The notes beneath the pieces were generated by a model, which did not search any database, was not told where the DNA came from, and worked only from the letters and a program-made list of their open reading frames with translations. Of a stretch of DNA of 6,670 bases, positions 1 to 6,561 are shown piece by piece (the first letter of the stretch is position 1; every line of letters begins with the position of its first letter). The position numbers and the translations under genes were made by a program. Origin of the DNA: Ekhidna sp. (GTDB lineage: Bacteria > Bacteroidota > Bacteroidia > Cytophagales > Cyclobacteriaceae); the NCBI GenBank assembly GCA_028821635.1, contig JAPPDO010000329.1:1-6670 (forward strand). Direction: 5' to 3'.

Positions 1-1349
1 CGCTTTTCGGGTTCAATGGAATTGGCTTCTCCCCCTACCAATCCAAACTGGTTGGGTTGTCCGGGTCTGGAGCTAAAATCATCCATTTCATTATTAAGAA
101 AGAAACCGGCACCCTTTACATATACTTTGCAGCCAAAGAATGAATTTAAGGTTGTTGTGATTGATACCGCATTGCCTCCCTTATCAACGATTGAAAAATG
201 AGTGGTTTCCACGCTTTCGATTATTTCTACTTCTCCCTCTTTAATCGTCTGTGAATCTGTTTTTTTATTTAAACTGACATCGGAGAATCTTTCTTGATTG
301 TAAAGAGGATCAAGCAGCATATCCACAGGAACATCGTAAAAATCAGGGTCTCCTAAGTACGTTGCCCGATCTGCATAAACTCTTCTTTCCAATTCAGTGA
401 GCAGGTGTAGCGTTTTACCGGTATTATGGCCCATTTCTGCTATGTCATACTTCTCTGCACCTTGTAGTAATTGCAGGATTGCAATTCCGCCACTTGACGG
501 GGGAGGCATAGAGATGACCTTATTCCCCCGATAGGTTCCAATTACCGGATCCCGCCACTTAGATACGTAGTTTTTCAGGTCTTCTTTTGTGATGAGTCCC
601 TTCCCGCGAATCATCTCTTTTTCGATCTGATCTGCAACAATCCCGCCATAGAACCCTTCACGGCCTCTGTCTCTTATTTGGGTTAAAGTTCCGGCTAATT
701 CGGTGAACCGAATAGTGTCGCCTCTAACCCATGGCGTATCTTTTACCAGGAAAAAATTGTTGCCATTTATTTTAATAAAATCTTCTCTCTTTCGATTGAA
801 TTCATCTGCTTGATCATCGGTAATCTTAAATCCATAGTATGCCAGCTCCACGGCCGGCTGAATTAATTCATTCATTGGCTTTGAGCCAAACTTTTCATGA
901 AGTCTGAGAATGCCATCTACCGATCCCGGCACACCGGCGGCCAAGTGACCAATAATACTTTTTCCATCAATAATACTTCCTGAAGGATCAAGATACATAT
1001 CTTTTTTGGACGCAATAGGAGATCTTTCTCTAAAATCCAACGAGCCAACGCTTCCATCATTTAATCTGTAAACGGCAAAACCTCCTCCGCCAATATTACC
1101 GGCTCTCGGGAAAACCACAGCAAGGGAAAATTTCACGGCCAGTGCAGCATCAAAGGCGTTACCGCCTTTCTTCAGAACGTCTATCCCTACTTTAGTGGCT
1201 AAAGGATGCGCAGAGGAAACCATAGCCTCCCGACCCGTCGGGCCTACTTCAGAAGGCAGCTTTTCATAGCTTGGGTATTGTTTTAATTCCTGAGTACAGG
1301 AACTGATTAACAATAAGAAGAAAGAGAGTGTCTGTACGGATAATTTCAT
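1..1349 (-). CDS. ggt: Gamma-glutamyltransferase, lipoprotein type (3' end cut by window edge)
   Basis: This enzyme cleaves the gamma-glutamyl bond of glutathione and related amides, giving hydrolysis or transfer to amino acids and peptides. It is made as a precursor that cuts itself into two subunits. 449 codons are visible; the family is usually about 550-590 residues, so roughly the last 110-130 are missing beyond base 1. Seen: an N-terminal signal with lipobox ISSC (Cys18), pointing to a lipid-anchored periplasmic or outer-membrane protein. The start is the ATG that places this signal at the N-terminus. LDFRER carries Arg107, matching the substrate-binding Arg114 of the E. coli enzyme. 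SMPPPSSGG and YADR are family hallmarks. ETTHFS contains Thr382, matching the self-cleaving nucleophile Thr391. Asn402 and the NNEMDDFS block (Asp424) match other substrate contacts. The segment PGQPNQFGLVGG corresponds to the E. coli lid loop, with Phe in place of the gating Tyr. The two-glycine oxyanion region is off the edge. It is separated from the upstream receptor gene by 424 nt, so it probably has its own promoter. Confidence 0.96.
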   Translation of the reverse strand, partial: MKLSVQTLSFFLLLISSCTQELKQYPSYEKLPSEVGPTGREAMVSSAHPLATKVGIDVLKKGGNAFDAALAVKFSLAVVFPRAGNIGGGGFAVYRLNDGSVGSLDFRERSPIASKKDMYLDPSGSIIDGKSIIGHLAAGVPGSVDGILRLHEKFGSKPMNELIQPAVELAYYGFKITDDQADEFNRKREDFIKINGNNFFLVKDTPWVRGDTIRFTELAGTLTQIRDRGREGFYGGIVADQIEKEMIRGKGLITKEDLKNYVSKWRDPVIGTYRGNKVISMPPPSSGGIAILQLLQGAEKYDIAEMGHNTGKTLHLLTELERRVYADRATYLGDPDFYDVPVDMLLDPLYNQERFSDVSLNKKTDSQTIKEGEVEIIESVETTHFSIVDKGGNAVSITTTLNSFFGCKVYVKGAGFFLNNEMDDFSSRPGQPNQFGLVGGEANSIEPEK

Positions 1350-1474
1350 GTGATAAAAAATATGCCGAAAAATAAGCATAAACTTATGATTTACAATAAT
1401 CCGAATGCAATTCTTTTAATCGAGAAGGAGTCTCAACTTAATACGCCTGAATTTAATTTAAGAAAGTGTAATTG

Positions 1475-1489
1475 CTTGTTGTAAACAAG
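1475..1489. promoter_or_regulatory. Short palindrome, possible operator upstream of ggt
   Basis: The sequence is cttgtt-gta-aacaag, two 6-nt arms around a 3-nt centre, about 126 nt upstream of the ggt start. It could be a repressor site or a small RNA hairpin. There is no flanking T-run on the minus strand that would make it a terminator. In AT-rich DNA a 6-nt palindrome can arise by chance, so the regulatory reading is a guess. Confidence 0.2.
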
Positions 1490-1599
1490 GTAGATTTTTA
1501 CATATATTAAATGCTTGACATTCAATTTATTAACTGAAAATTTACCTATGTTATCAAAAGATAAAATGATCGAAATATTCTGTTACATGGACGATTGCT

Positions 1600-1614
1600 G
1601 TAAAGATTCTTTAC
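1600..1614. promoter_or_regulatory. 15-nt palindrome, possible operator
   Basis: gtaaaga-t-tctttac is a perfect dyad with 7-nt arms around a single central base, in the gap upstream of ggt. Odd-centred palindromes of this size suit a dimeric helix-turn-helix regulator. As RNA it cannot form a stable hairpin without a loop, so a DNA-binding role is the likelier reading if it has any role. No neighbouring regulator gene is present to support this. Confidence 0.25.
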
Positions 1615-1773
1615 CTATCTATTAAAAAAAGGTTGTGAGACACTATAAAATGATTACGACCCTCCAAATTGACACAAAACAACTCATTTTAGCTGTCTAA
1701 CAGGAAAGATTACAGGGATTATTAAAATTTAAGGTCCTCATTCAGTTTTAGGCTGATTCTTGAATAAACTTCA

Positions 1774-4368
1774 CTAGAATCTATACTCTCCCGATACCAG
1801 AATAAACATAGGTTGTAAGGGATACGATGAGTTGGAGAATACCGAAGGTTCAATCGCAAAAAGGATTACTGCATCTCTGTTCATGAGATTATTTCCTGTC
1901 AGTTTAATTGAAAATTTATCATCCAAAACTGAATAAAAAGCAGAGGCATTGAGTATGCTGCTAAAGTCATTTGACTGTCTGAAATCAATGGCTTGATAAT
2001 CAATGGTAAGCCTTAAAGATTTGATCGGTTTGAAGACAATCTTAGCGAAGTACTTATTGAAATTGAACTTGTTTTCTTCCTGAGCCCACCTATTGTGTGA
2101 CTCATAACTCTTAAATGCAAGACTAAGATTTATTTGATCTGTAATGGAAATGCCGGATGTGACACTGAGAGTCTTTTGAGATAATTTGCTCCTATCCTGC
2201 TGATCTTCTATTGTTAGTGGCGTTATTCTTCTATCGTAATCATAAGCCACTTTAAAAGTGCTATTTATAATGGCAAAATATTTATCCACAGAATAAGCAC
2301 TAAAAAAATTATTGGAACTGCCTCCCTGCAATTGATTGTTGATGATTGCTTCACCTTCAAACATTAGTTGTGGGGCTAAGATCGCATTTGACTTTAAGTA
2401 AACCCACTCTGCATTTGCTGAGAGAAAACTGACATTTCGCTCTGTCAAGTCTATGGAGGCTATTCCTATTTCGTTTTTTACTGGGGTATTAGGGTCGGCA
2501 TTAAAGGAGATAGCAGTTCGATAATCGGTCAGTAAAGAAGGAGTGATGAGTTGATTAGGTTTTGGGAACACGTATTCAATGTTATACAGTCCTCCTAATT
2601 TGAGAGAGGTCTTTCCCAGATCCCTTCCTGTTGAGAAACCTACAATTGGCTCAAAATAGACATCACCTGATGCGTCTTCATTGAATTTTACAGTGGCATT
2701 TCTCAACCTTCCACCAAGAGATAGTGCCGTTTTTTTTATCTTTTTCTCAACTTTAAGCTCAGAAAACAGGTGATTAAAATGGTATGTGTTCGTTACCTGA
2801 AACTCATTTAAAAGCTCATTTTCAACTATTTTGAAGTCAGCGTCATTGATAGACCAACCTGCCAGAATATTTACAAACCAGCTTTTTTTGATAATGCCAT
2901 CCAGGCGATTAAAAATACCTGCATTAAAAAAATCCTGAGTTGTGGATTGTTTGATGGAATCACTCTCACTGTTTTCACCTGACAATACAAAAAGTTCGTT
3001 ACCTTTATTATTTCCAACCTCTACATCCAACGTGTTTACCCATCTTTGGTTCAGATTATTCAGATATGACAGTCCCCCATACCACTCATTCATCTGTAAG
3101 TCTGCACGATCATTATAGGTTGAAAACCCTATGAGGTTGGTTGTCATAGGTTTATCTGTTATGTACTTCCCCTGAAATCGAACGACCAAATCCTGATTCG
3201 CTGACAGTTGGCTTTCAGTTTTCAGGTCCTGAAAAAATTCAAACGGCCGCTGAACTTGTTGCTGTCGTTGGATAAATGAAAAACCATCACCTGAAGGCAA
3301 AAAGTAGAGGAGAGAGTCACTAAAATTGAAATTGAGTCTATTGTTATAGATCGTAGTAATTGCTCGCAGAGAGGTTTTAGGAGAGAGGTTTGCCAACATG
3401 CTATTAGAAAAAAATTGCCCCTCATGGAAAGTGAATCGCTCTTGTTTTAAGAAATTAGGCGCATCAAGTTGATTATTTACGGTCGGTTCAGGTAGGATAA
3501 ACCCCTTGTACTCCAGTTGGCTATTGATGTAGGTCTCCAAGTCATAGGTTTGCAGGTCAGTGCCCGTATTGTTAGCTTCACCCGTCGCATACAGCTTGAG
3601 TTTTTTGAGATACGAAAGCAACTCCGGTCGTGCAAAATATTTTGAAGTATTACCCCCGCCTGCTTCTATCGTGCCGAATAAAGGGGCTTTGGCCTCTTCT
3701 TTTAGTTTCAGGTTAATGGCTACCTCATTAGATTGCTGAATGCCTTGAAGCAGTCGGCTGTCGGTGAACCGCTTGAGCACTTCCACCTCTTCCAGCCATT
3801 CTGCCGACAGGTTTTTGCTGAGTACTTTATAGTTCTCACCGGTGAGGTCGTCGCCGTCCAGCAATATTTTCTTGATCTCTTTGCCCTGATATTTGATGGT
3901 GCCGGATTCTTCGTCTACCGAAACTCCGGGCAGCTTGGCGAGTAAATCTTCTACATTATCCTCAGACCCGTCACGAAAAGACTCCACAAAATAAGATATA
4001 GTGTCTCCTTCTACTTCCACCGGCTGCCCCTCGGTGACTACCACCTCTTTTAAGGTACTCTCATTCGCAAGAGACAACGACACATCAATCACAGTTTGTG
4101 TGGCTGAGACAACTTTTTGAAAAGGCTCATACCCTAGCCGGGCGACACGTATCAAAACGCTGGCTTCCTCCGTTTCAAAGGTGAGCTTAAAGCCTCCAAG
4201 GCTGTCAGTAAATGTGTAAGCAAGAATTTTACCCTCCAAATCCTGCACATATACCTGAGCAAAATCAATAGGAGTATTGCCGTCACTTACTCTCCCCTGT
4301 AATGTTGATTGAGCCTTGACTTGCAAGAACACAACACTAAAGCACAAAAACAGAAATACTCGTTTCAA
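1774..4368 (-). CDS. TonB-dependent-receptor-like outer-membrane protein (SusC-style)
   Basis: 864 residues, predicted to be an outer-membrane beta-barrel used for import or substrate handling at the cell surface. A signal peptide covers residues 1-19 (cleavage after VKA). A carboxypeptidase-regulatory-like domain spans roughly 22-105. LKEVVVTEG at 106-114 resembles the TonB-box region of SusC relatives. A plug spans roughly 115-225 with LPGVSVD, LLDGDDL and a VEVLKRF strand. A barrel rich in alternating aromatic strands fills the rest and ends in YRF, the C-terminal aromatic signal for barrel assembly. The start is TTG at 4368-4366: an in-frame TGA directly precedes it and the signal peptide begins there. 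That TTG overlaps the TGA of the upstream GLPGLI gene, which suggests translational coupling. The region coding for the N-terminal domain and plug (about 3460-4260) is richer in GC than the barrel. Substrate unknown. An alternative is a TonB-independent plugged barrel, since no partner lipoprotein of SusD type is present. Confidence 0.9.
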   Translation of the reverse strand: MKRVFLFLCFSVVFLQVKAQSTLQGRVSDGNTPIDFAQVYVQDLEGKILAYTFTDSLGGFKLTFETEEASVLIRVARLGYEPFQKVVSATQTVIDVSLSLANESTLKEVVVTEGQPVEVEGDTISYFVESFRDGSEDNVEDLLAKLPGVSVDEESGTIKYQGKEIKKILLDGDDLTGENYKVLSKNLSAEWLEEVEVLKRFTDSRLLQGIQQSNEVAINLKLKEEAKAPLFGTIEAGGGNTSKYFARPELLSYLKKLKLYATGEANNTGTDLQTYDLETYINSQLEYKGFILPEPTVNNQLDAPNFLKQERFTFHEGQFFSNSMLANLSPKTSLRAITTIYNNRLNFNFSDSLLYFLPSGDGFSFIQRQQQVQRPFEFFQDLKTESQLSANQDLVVRFQGKYITDKPMTTNLIGFSTYNDRADLQMNEWYGGLSYLNNLNQRWVNTLDVEVGNNKGNELFVLSGENSESDSIKQSTTQDFFNAGIFNRLDGIIKKSWFVNILAGWSINDADFKIVENELLNEFQVTNTYHFNHLFSELKVEKKIKKTALSLGGRLRNATVKFNEDASGDVYFEPIVGFSTGRDLGKTSLKLGGLYNIEYVFPKPNQLITPSLLTDYRTAISFNADPNTPVKNEIGIASIDLTERNVSFLSANAEWVYLKSNAILAPQLMFEGEAIINNQLQGGSSNNFFSAYSVDKYFAIINSTFKVAYDYDRRITPLTIEDQQDRSKLSQKTLSVTSGISITDQINLSLAFKSYESHNRWAQEENKFNFNKYFAKIVFKPIKSLRLTIDYQAIDFRQSNDFSSILNASAFYSVLDDKFSIKLTGNNLMNRDAVILFAIEPSVFSNSSYPLQPMFILVSGEYRF

Positions 4369-4379
4369 TCAAATTCAAG
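4364..4379. repeat. 16-nt gene-end repeat, copy 1 of 3
   Basis: ttcaatcaaattcaag, encoding on the minus strand the residues LEFD, the TGA stop and two further bases. The identical 16-mer ends the other GLPGLI gene (5190-5205) and the partial gene at the right edge (6546-6561). Here it also contains the TTG start of the receptor. Identity including third codon positions points to recent duplication or gene conversion. Confidence 0.8.
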
Positions 4380-5168
4380 TTCGGTGGCAATTCTTTTTTT
4401 TGGAGCTTCTAACTCTATCTCAAGAGAAGGATATTCTGCTTGAAGTTGAGCAAACATCGCTTTCGTTTCCTTGTCTGATCTTTCCCATTCTTTGTCAAGA
4501 CAGTTGCGGAATTGCCTGAAGCTTATTTTGTTTTTAGCTATATCGGCTATTTGGATGGGCTGCTTTCCCGAATATGACAAGTCTACCGAAAGCAAATCAA
4601 TAACTACTTCCTTTTTTTAATCCTCAAGTTTGACAATGAGTCCCGGCAGTCCGTTAAATTTCCACGGCCCGTAGGGTACAGGAATTTCCGGTGCAAACCA
4701 TGCTTCATATCTTCTTCCCCTGAAAGATGTAGTAGCTCTAGTGCATTTTAGATCAGCGATCATTTTCGTTTCACTTTTAATTCTCCAATCTATTTCAACG
4801 AAATCATCGTAAATAAAAGGTTTGTTTTTATCACAAAAATCACGAACTGTTAGTGTGGGTGTGTTGATCTTTTTAAAAACTAAGTGGCCCACAGTGTCTG
4901 TGTACACTTTATCGGATAAGATATCTAAATATGCACCTTCATACGATTCTCGCTTTATCTTCCATACAGGGTTATTGTTTTGCTTAGAGATATAAATACT
5001 GCGATTTGAATCAAAATACAAACTTCCCTTAAAGGGGAAATTATCTTCAGCAAGTTTGGCATTATATATGGCAACGCCTTTGATTTCTTGTGAGTAGCTA
5101 TCTACACCAGCACACAAAGCATAAATAAAAATGAATATTACTTTTTTCACAAAAACAGTTTTTGTCAT
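4365..5168 (-). pseudogene. GLPGLI family protein interrupted by one in-frame stop
   Basis: Read through, this is a 267-residue exported protein close in length and sequence to the intact 271-residue gene just upstream. The ATG at 5168 begins a signal peptide (about residues 1-26, MTKTVFVKKV then a hydrophobic stretch). Shared core: DW-I at 127-130, Cys142, FRGRRYE at 149-155, GPWKFNGLPGLI at 167-178. Codon 184 is TAA (4619-4617), five residues after the GLPGLI motif. The following 83 codons stay open in the same frame and still match the paralogue (LDKEW, QAEYPSLEIE, ATELEFD). Ungapped alignment puts the stop opposite a Lys AAA codon, so a single base change explains it. The 183-residue product might still be secreted, but it lacks the C-terminal third. 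It begins 22 nt after the upstream GLPGLI stop, and its own stop overlaps the receptor start. GLPGLI function is unknown to me. A sequencing error or stop suppression could mean the gene is not really broken. Confidence 0.85.
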
Positions 5169-5205
5169 CTACAATGAGACCTGATTTAATTCAATCAAAT
5201 TCAAG
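5142..5205. repeat. 64-nt gene-junction repeat, copy 1
   Basis: This segment spans the last codons of one GLPGLI gene, the 22-nt spacer and the first nine codons of the next (MTKTVFVKK). It matches 6498-6561 at 60 of 64 positions. The first 36 bases (5142-5177 and 6498-6533) are identical, and the four differences fall in the spacer. The copies are direct repeats offset by 1356 bp, so recombination between them would delete the intact GLPGLI gene, the small secreted-protein gene and the stub. Confidence 0.9.
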
Positions 5206-6006
5206 TTCAGTTACTGTTCTGGTTTCACTAGCCTCAAAATCAATTTCTAAATTTGGATACTCGGCTTGAATTAGTCGTGCATTAGCACGCATTTTTTCAA
5301 CTTCTTTCAACCATTCTTTATCCATACATTCTTTTGCCTTTGAATAGCTTGTATTGTTCCCTGAGATAGAGAAGTTGTAGAGCATTTCCGGCGAAATCTC
5401 TAAACGATCAATACTCTTTAAGACGATAACCACAGCTTCTTTTTTGTCACGGACTTCAACAATTAATCCGGGTAATCCGGAAAATTTCCAGGGGCCGGCA
5501 AATGACCCAATATTAGGATTGTAAAAAACTTCATATCTTCTGCCACGAAACTTGCAAACTGCTTTCTTACAACTTACGCCTCCAATTATCTTCTCCTCTT
5601 TTTTTATTGTCCATTCAAAAGCTACTGAATCATCGTAAATGAAGATATCATCAGCCTTACAAAATCCTCTTACTTTGATTTTAGGATCAAGAAGATTTTT
5701 GTTGTAAATAACTTCCCCAAGGGAATCTGTATAAACGGTCTGAGAGGCACCTTCTAATTCTCCCTGAGCAGAATTAGCCTCCTGCCGGCGATTCCATACA
5801 GCAGATTTATCGTTGTATTTATAACGAAAGATGGAAGAGATACCGTCAGTAATCAGTTGTGAGTCAAAGAAGAAGTCATCTTCAGCTAGTTTGATCGTAT
5901 AATTTGCCTGAACTACCGTTCTTTGTGAAATTGCATTTTTGGGGCATATAAATAGAAAAAGTCCTGTGACCAATACTAAATATAAAGTAAAATTGAGTTT
6001 GAACAT
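5191..6006 (-). CDS. GLPGLI family protein, intact
   Basis: 271 residues, predicted to be exported. An N-terminal hydrophobic segment (residues 7-20) is followed by a plausible signal-peptidase site near NAIS-Q at 28. The family core is complete: FIYDDS at 122-127, EW-I at 131-134, two cysteines at 146 and 151, FRGRRYE at 153-159, and GPWKFSGLPGLI at 171-182. The C-terminal third holds CMDKEWLKEVEKMR and ends ELEFD. Proteins of this family are known by the motif and by occurring next to outer-membrane receptors in Bacteroidota; I know no established biochemical function. The gene lies 22 nt upstream of the interrupted paralogue and in the same operon as the receptor, so it is likely a periplasmic or envelope partner of that receptor. 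The start is the ATG at 6006, which gives a normal signal peptide. The 102-nt leader contains the inverted repeat at 6041-6093. Confidence 0.93.
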   Translation of the reverse strand: MFKLNFTLYLVLVTGLFLFICPKNAISQRTVVQANYTIKLAEDDFFFDSQLITDGISSIFRYKYNDKSAVWNRRQEANSAQGELEGASQTVYTDSLGEVIYNKNLLDPKIKVRGFCKADDIFIYDDSVAFEWTIKKEEKIIGGVSCKKAVCKFRGRRYEVFYNPNIGSFAGPWKFSGLPGLIVEVRDKKEAVVIVLKSIDRLEISPEMLYNFSISGNNTSYSKAKECMDKEWLKEVEKMRANARLIQAEYPNLEIDFEASETRTVTELEFD

Positions 6007-6025
6007 AATAATCTGGAATTTAACT

Positions 6026-6033
6026 TAAATATA
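6026..6033 (-). promoter_or_regulatory. Weak candidate -7 promoter element for the GLPGLI operon
   Basis: On the minus strand this reads TATATTTA, one base from the Bacteroidota -7 consensus TAnnTTTG, and it lies 19 nt before the GLPGLI start. No TTTG element sits at the expected spacing upstream (the nearest TTTTG is only 12 nt away), so the match could be chance in AT-rich DNA. Confidence 0.2.
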
Positions 6034-6040
6034 AAAAATC

Positions 6041-6093
6041 CTTTGCAAAACTTGTCCTTCAGCCCGTCTCTTCGTTGCTTAAGTTTTGCAAAG
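6041..6093. repeat. Perfect 13-nt inverted repeat with 27-nt loop
   Basis: Arms ctttgcaaaactt (6041-6053) and aagttttgcaaag (6081-6093) are exact reverse complements. The repeat lies between the small secreted-protein gene and the intact GLPGLI gene. On the minus strand the hairpin is followed two bases later by TTTTTT (6039-6033 region), so it could be a terminator or attenuator, although only 4 of 13 pairs are G-C and the loop is long. Each arm also contains the self-complementary octamer tttgcaaa (6042-6049 and 6085-6092). These are 43 bp apart, about four helical turns, which would equally suit a pair of protein-binding sites. Confidence 0.8.
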
Positions 6094-6108
6094 AATTATA
6101 ATATAAAA

Positions 6109-6384
6109 CTAATTGTGCGTTAGAGTGCTGGGCATTGATTCTTCTGGATTCGATTCTAAAGAAGCATGGCCATACTCCTTTGAATTAAGCTTTTTCCATT
6201 TTTCATAAGCCTCTGACACTTCTTCACAGTTACCCCTAGCTCTAAATCTTGAATCACCCTTTTTGTCTTTAATTTTACATGTTGATGAGTTAAGTTCATA
6301 ATGAACATCACTCGCATTGGCAGATACGCCAAGCGGTGGTGCTATCACAGCACTTAAAATAAGAATTTTTGAAAACTTTGTCAT
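6109..6384 (-). CDS. Small predicted secreted protein with two cysteines, unknown function
   Basis: 91 residues; I recognise no family. Residues 1-24 look like a signal peptide (Lys-rich start, ILILSAVIA core, SANA before Ser25), although the Pro-Pro at 16-17 is unusual. The predicted mature protein is about 67 residues, highly charged, with Cys36 and Cys53 in a segment rich in Lys and Arg that could form one disulfide. A Glu/Lys-rich part with Trp63 follows, then a Ser/Pro/Thr tail. The ATG at 6384 is chosen because it gives the signal peptide. The gene sits between a truncated GLPGLI stub and the intact GLPGLI gene and is oriented with them, so it could be co-transcribed or be an insertion into the array. 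It might instead be a spurious open frame, but the signal-like N-terminus and paired cysteines argue for a real gene. Confidence 0.6.
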   Translation of the reverse strand: MTKFSKILILSAVIAPPLGVSANASDVHYELNSSTCKIKDKKGDSRFRARGNCEEVSEAYEKWKKLNSKEYGHASLESNPEESMPSTLTHN

Positions 6385-6455
6385 TATTTATGAAAATTTA
6401 GGTTTATTGCCTACTTTCAGTTTTTAAGTGGCTGTTTCGGCATGTCCCACTATTG

Positions 6456-6524
6456 TTAATAATTTTTAAACTGAGTTGAGTGAAAATTGTTTGTTAGTTT
6501 TTTCACAAAAACAGTTTTTGTCAT
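6456..6524 (-). pseudogene. Truncated 5' end of a GLPGLI gene (stub)
   Basis: The ATG at 6524 opens MTKTVFVKK, identical at the DNA level to the start of the interrupted GLPGLI gene at 5168. After the ninth codon the match ends at an A-run and the frame continues LTNNFHSTQFKNY to a TAA, 22 codons in all. The hydrophobic core of the signal peptide is missing, so the product is unlikely to be exported or useful. It stands 22 nt after the stop of the upstream gene, the same spacing as at the intact junction, which marks it as the remnant of a former tandem GLPGLI gene cut by deletion or replacement. Confidence 0.75.
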
Positions 6525-6561
6525 CTACAATGAAGCCGGATTTAGTTCAATCAAATTCAAG
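6498..6561. repeat. 64-nt gene-junction repeat, copy 2
   Basis: This is the partner of 5142-5205, with 60 of 64 identical bases. It covers the first nine codons of the GLPGLI stub, the 22-nt spacer and the last codons of the partial gene at the right edge. Identity stops abruptly at base 6497, inside the stub, which marks the rearrangement breakpoint. Confidence 0.9.

Larger units (their letters stand above)
1350..1773. other. Gene-free intergenic region upstream of ggt
   Basis: This AT-rich gap lies between the stop of the receptor gene and the start of ggt, both on the minus strand, so it should hold the receptor terminator and the ggt promoter. I found no open frame with coding character on either strand. 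I saw no convincing GC-rich terminator hairpin followed by a T-run, and no clear Bacteroidota promoter pair (TTTG, about 19-21 nt, TAnnTTTG) on the minus strand. Two short palindromes, described separately, are the only structure I can point to. The 9-mer tttacctat occurs twice (1541-1549 and 1610-1618), which could be chance in such AT-rich DNA. Confidence 0.7.

Noticed and set aside
16..201. Plus-strand open frame of 61 codons at the left edge
   Set aside because: It lies opposite the strongly supported gamma-glutamyltransferase reading, covering its active-site region, and has no recognisable protein features.
3222..3425. Minus-strand open frame of 67 codons inside the receptor gene
   Set aside because: It is in another frame of the receptor barrel region and shows no independent signal.
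3733..3945. Plus-strand open frame of 70 codons
   Set aside because: It is antisense to the conserved plug of the receptor, and its openness follows from the codon use of that gene.
4316..4519. Plus-strand open frame of 67 codons across the GLPGLI-receptor junction
   Set aside because: It is antisense to two supported genes and lacks signal peptide or domain features.
4365..4595. Separate 76-codon gene starting at a TTG
   Set aside because: It is in frame with the GLPGLI gene upstream of the TAA and matches the C-terminal third of the paralogue, so it is the downstream part of the interrupted gene and not a gene of its own.
4608..4620. Programmed frameshift at the seven-A run next to the TAA
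   Set aside because: The A-run lies after the stop in reading order and both sides are already in the same frame, so a single slip would not restore the full protein.
6094..6130. Integron cassette recombination site flanking the small gene
   Set aside because: The sequence gttagagtg resembles the core GTTRRRY but fails at the last position, and no matching RYYYAAC partner was found.
6417..6474. Nested imperfect inverted repeats (tcagttt with aaactga, and agtgg with ccact) upstream of the small secreted gene
   Set aside because: The arms are short, the gaps between inner and outer stems are unequal (3 and 16 nt) and no T-run follows, so chance in AT-rich DNA is the simpler explanation.
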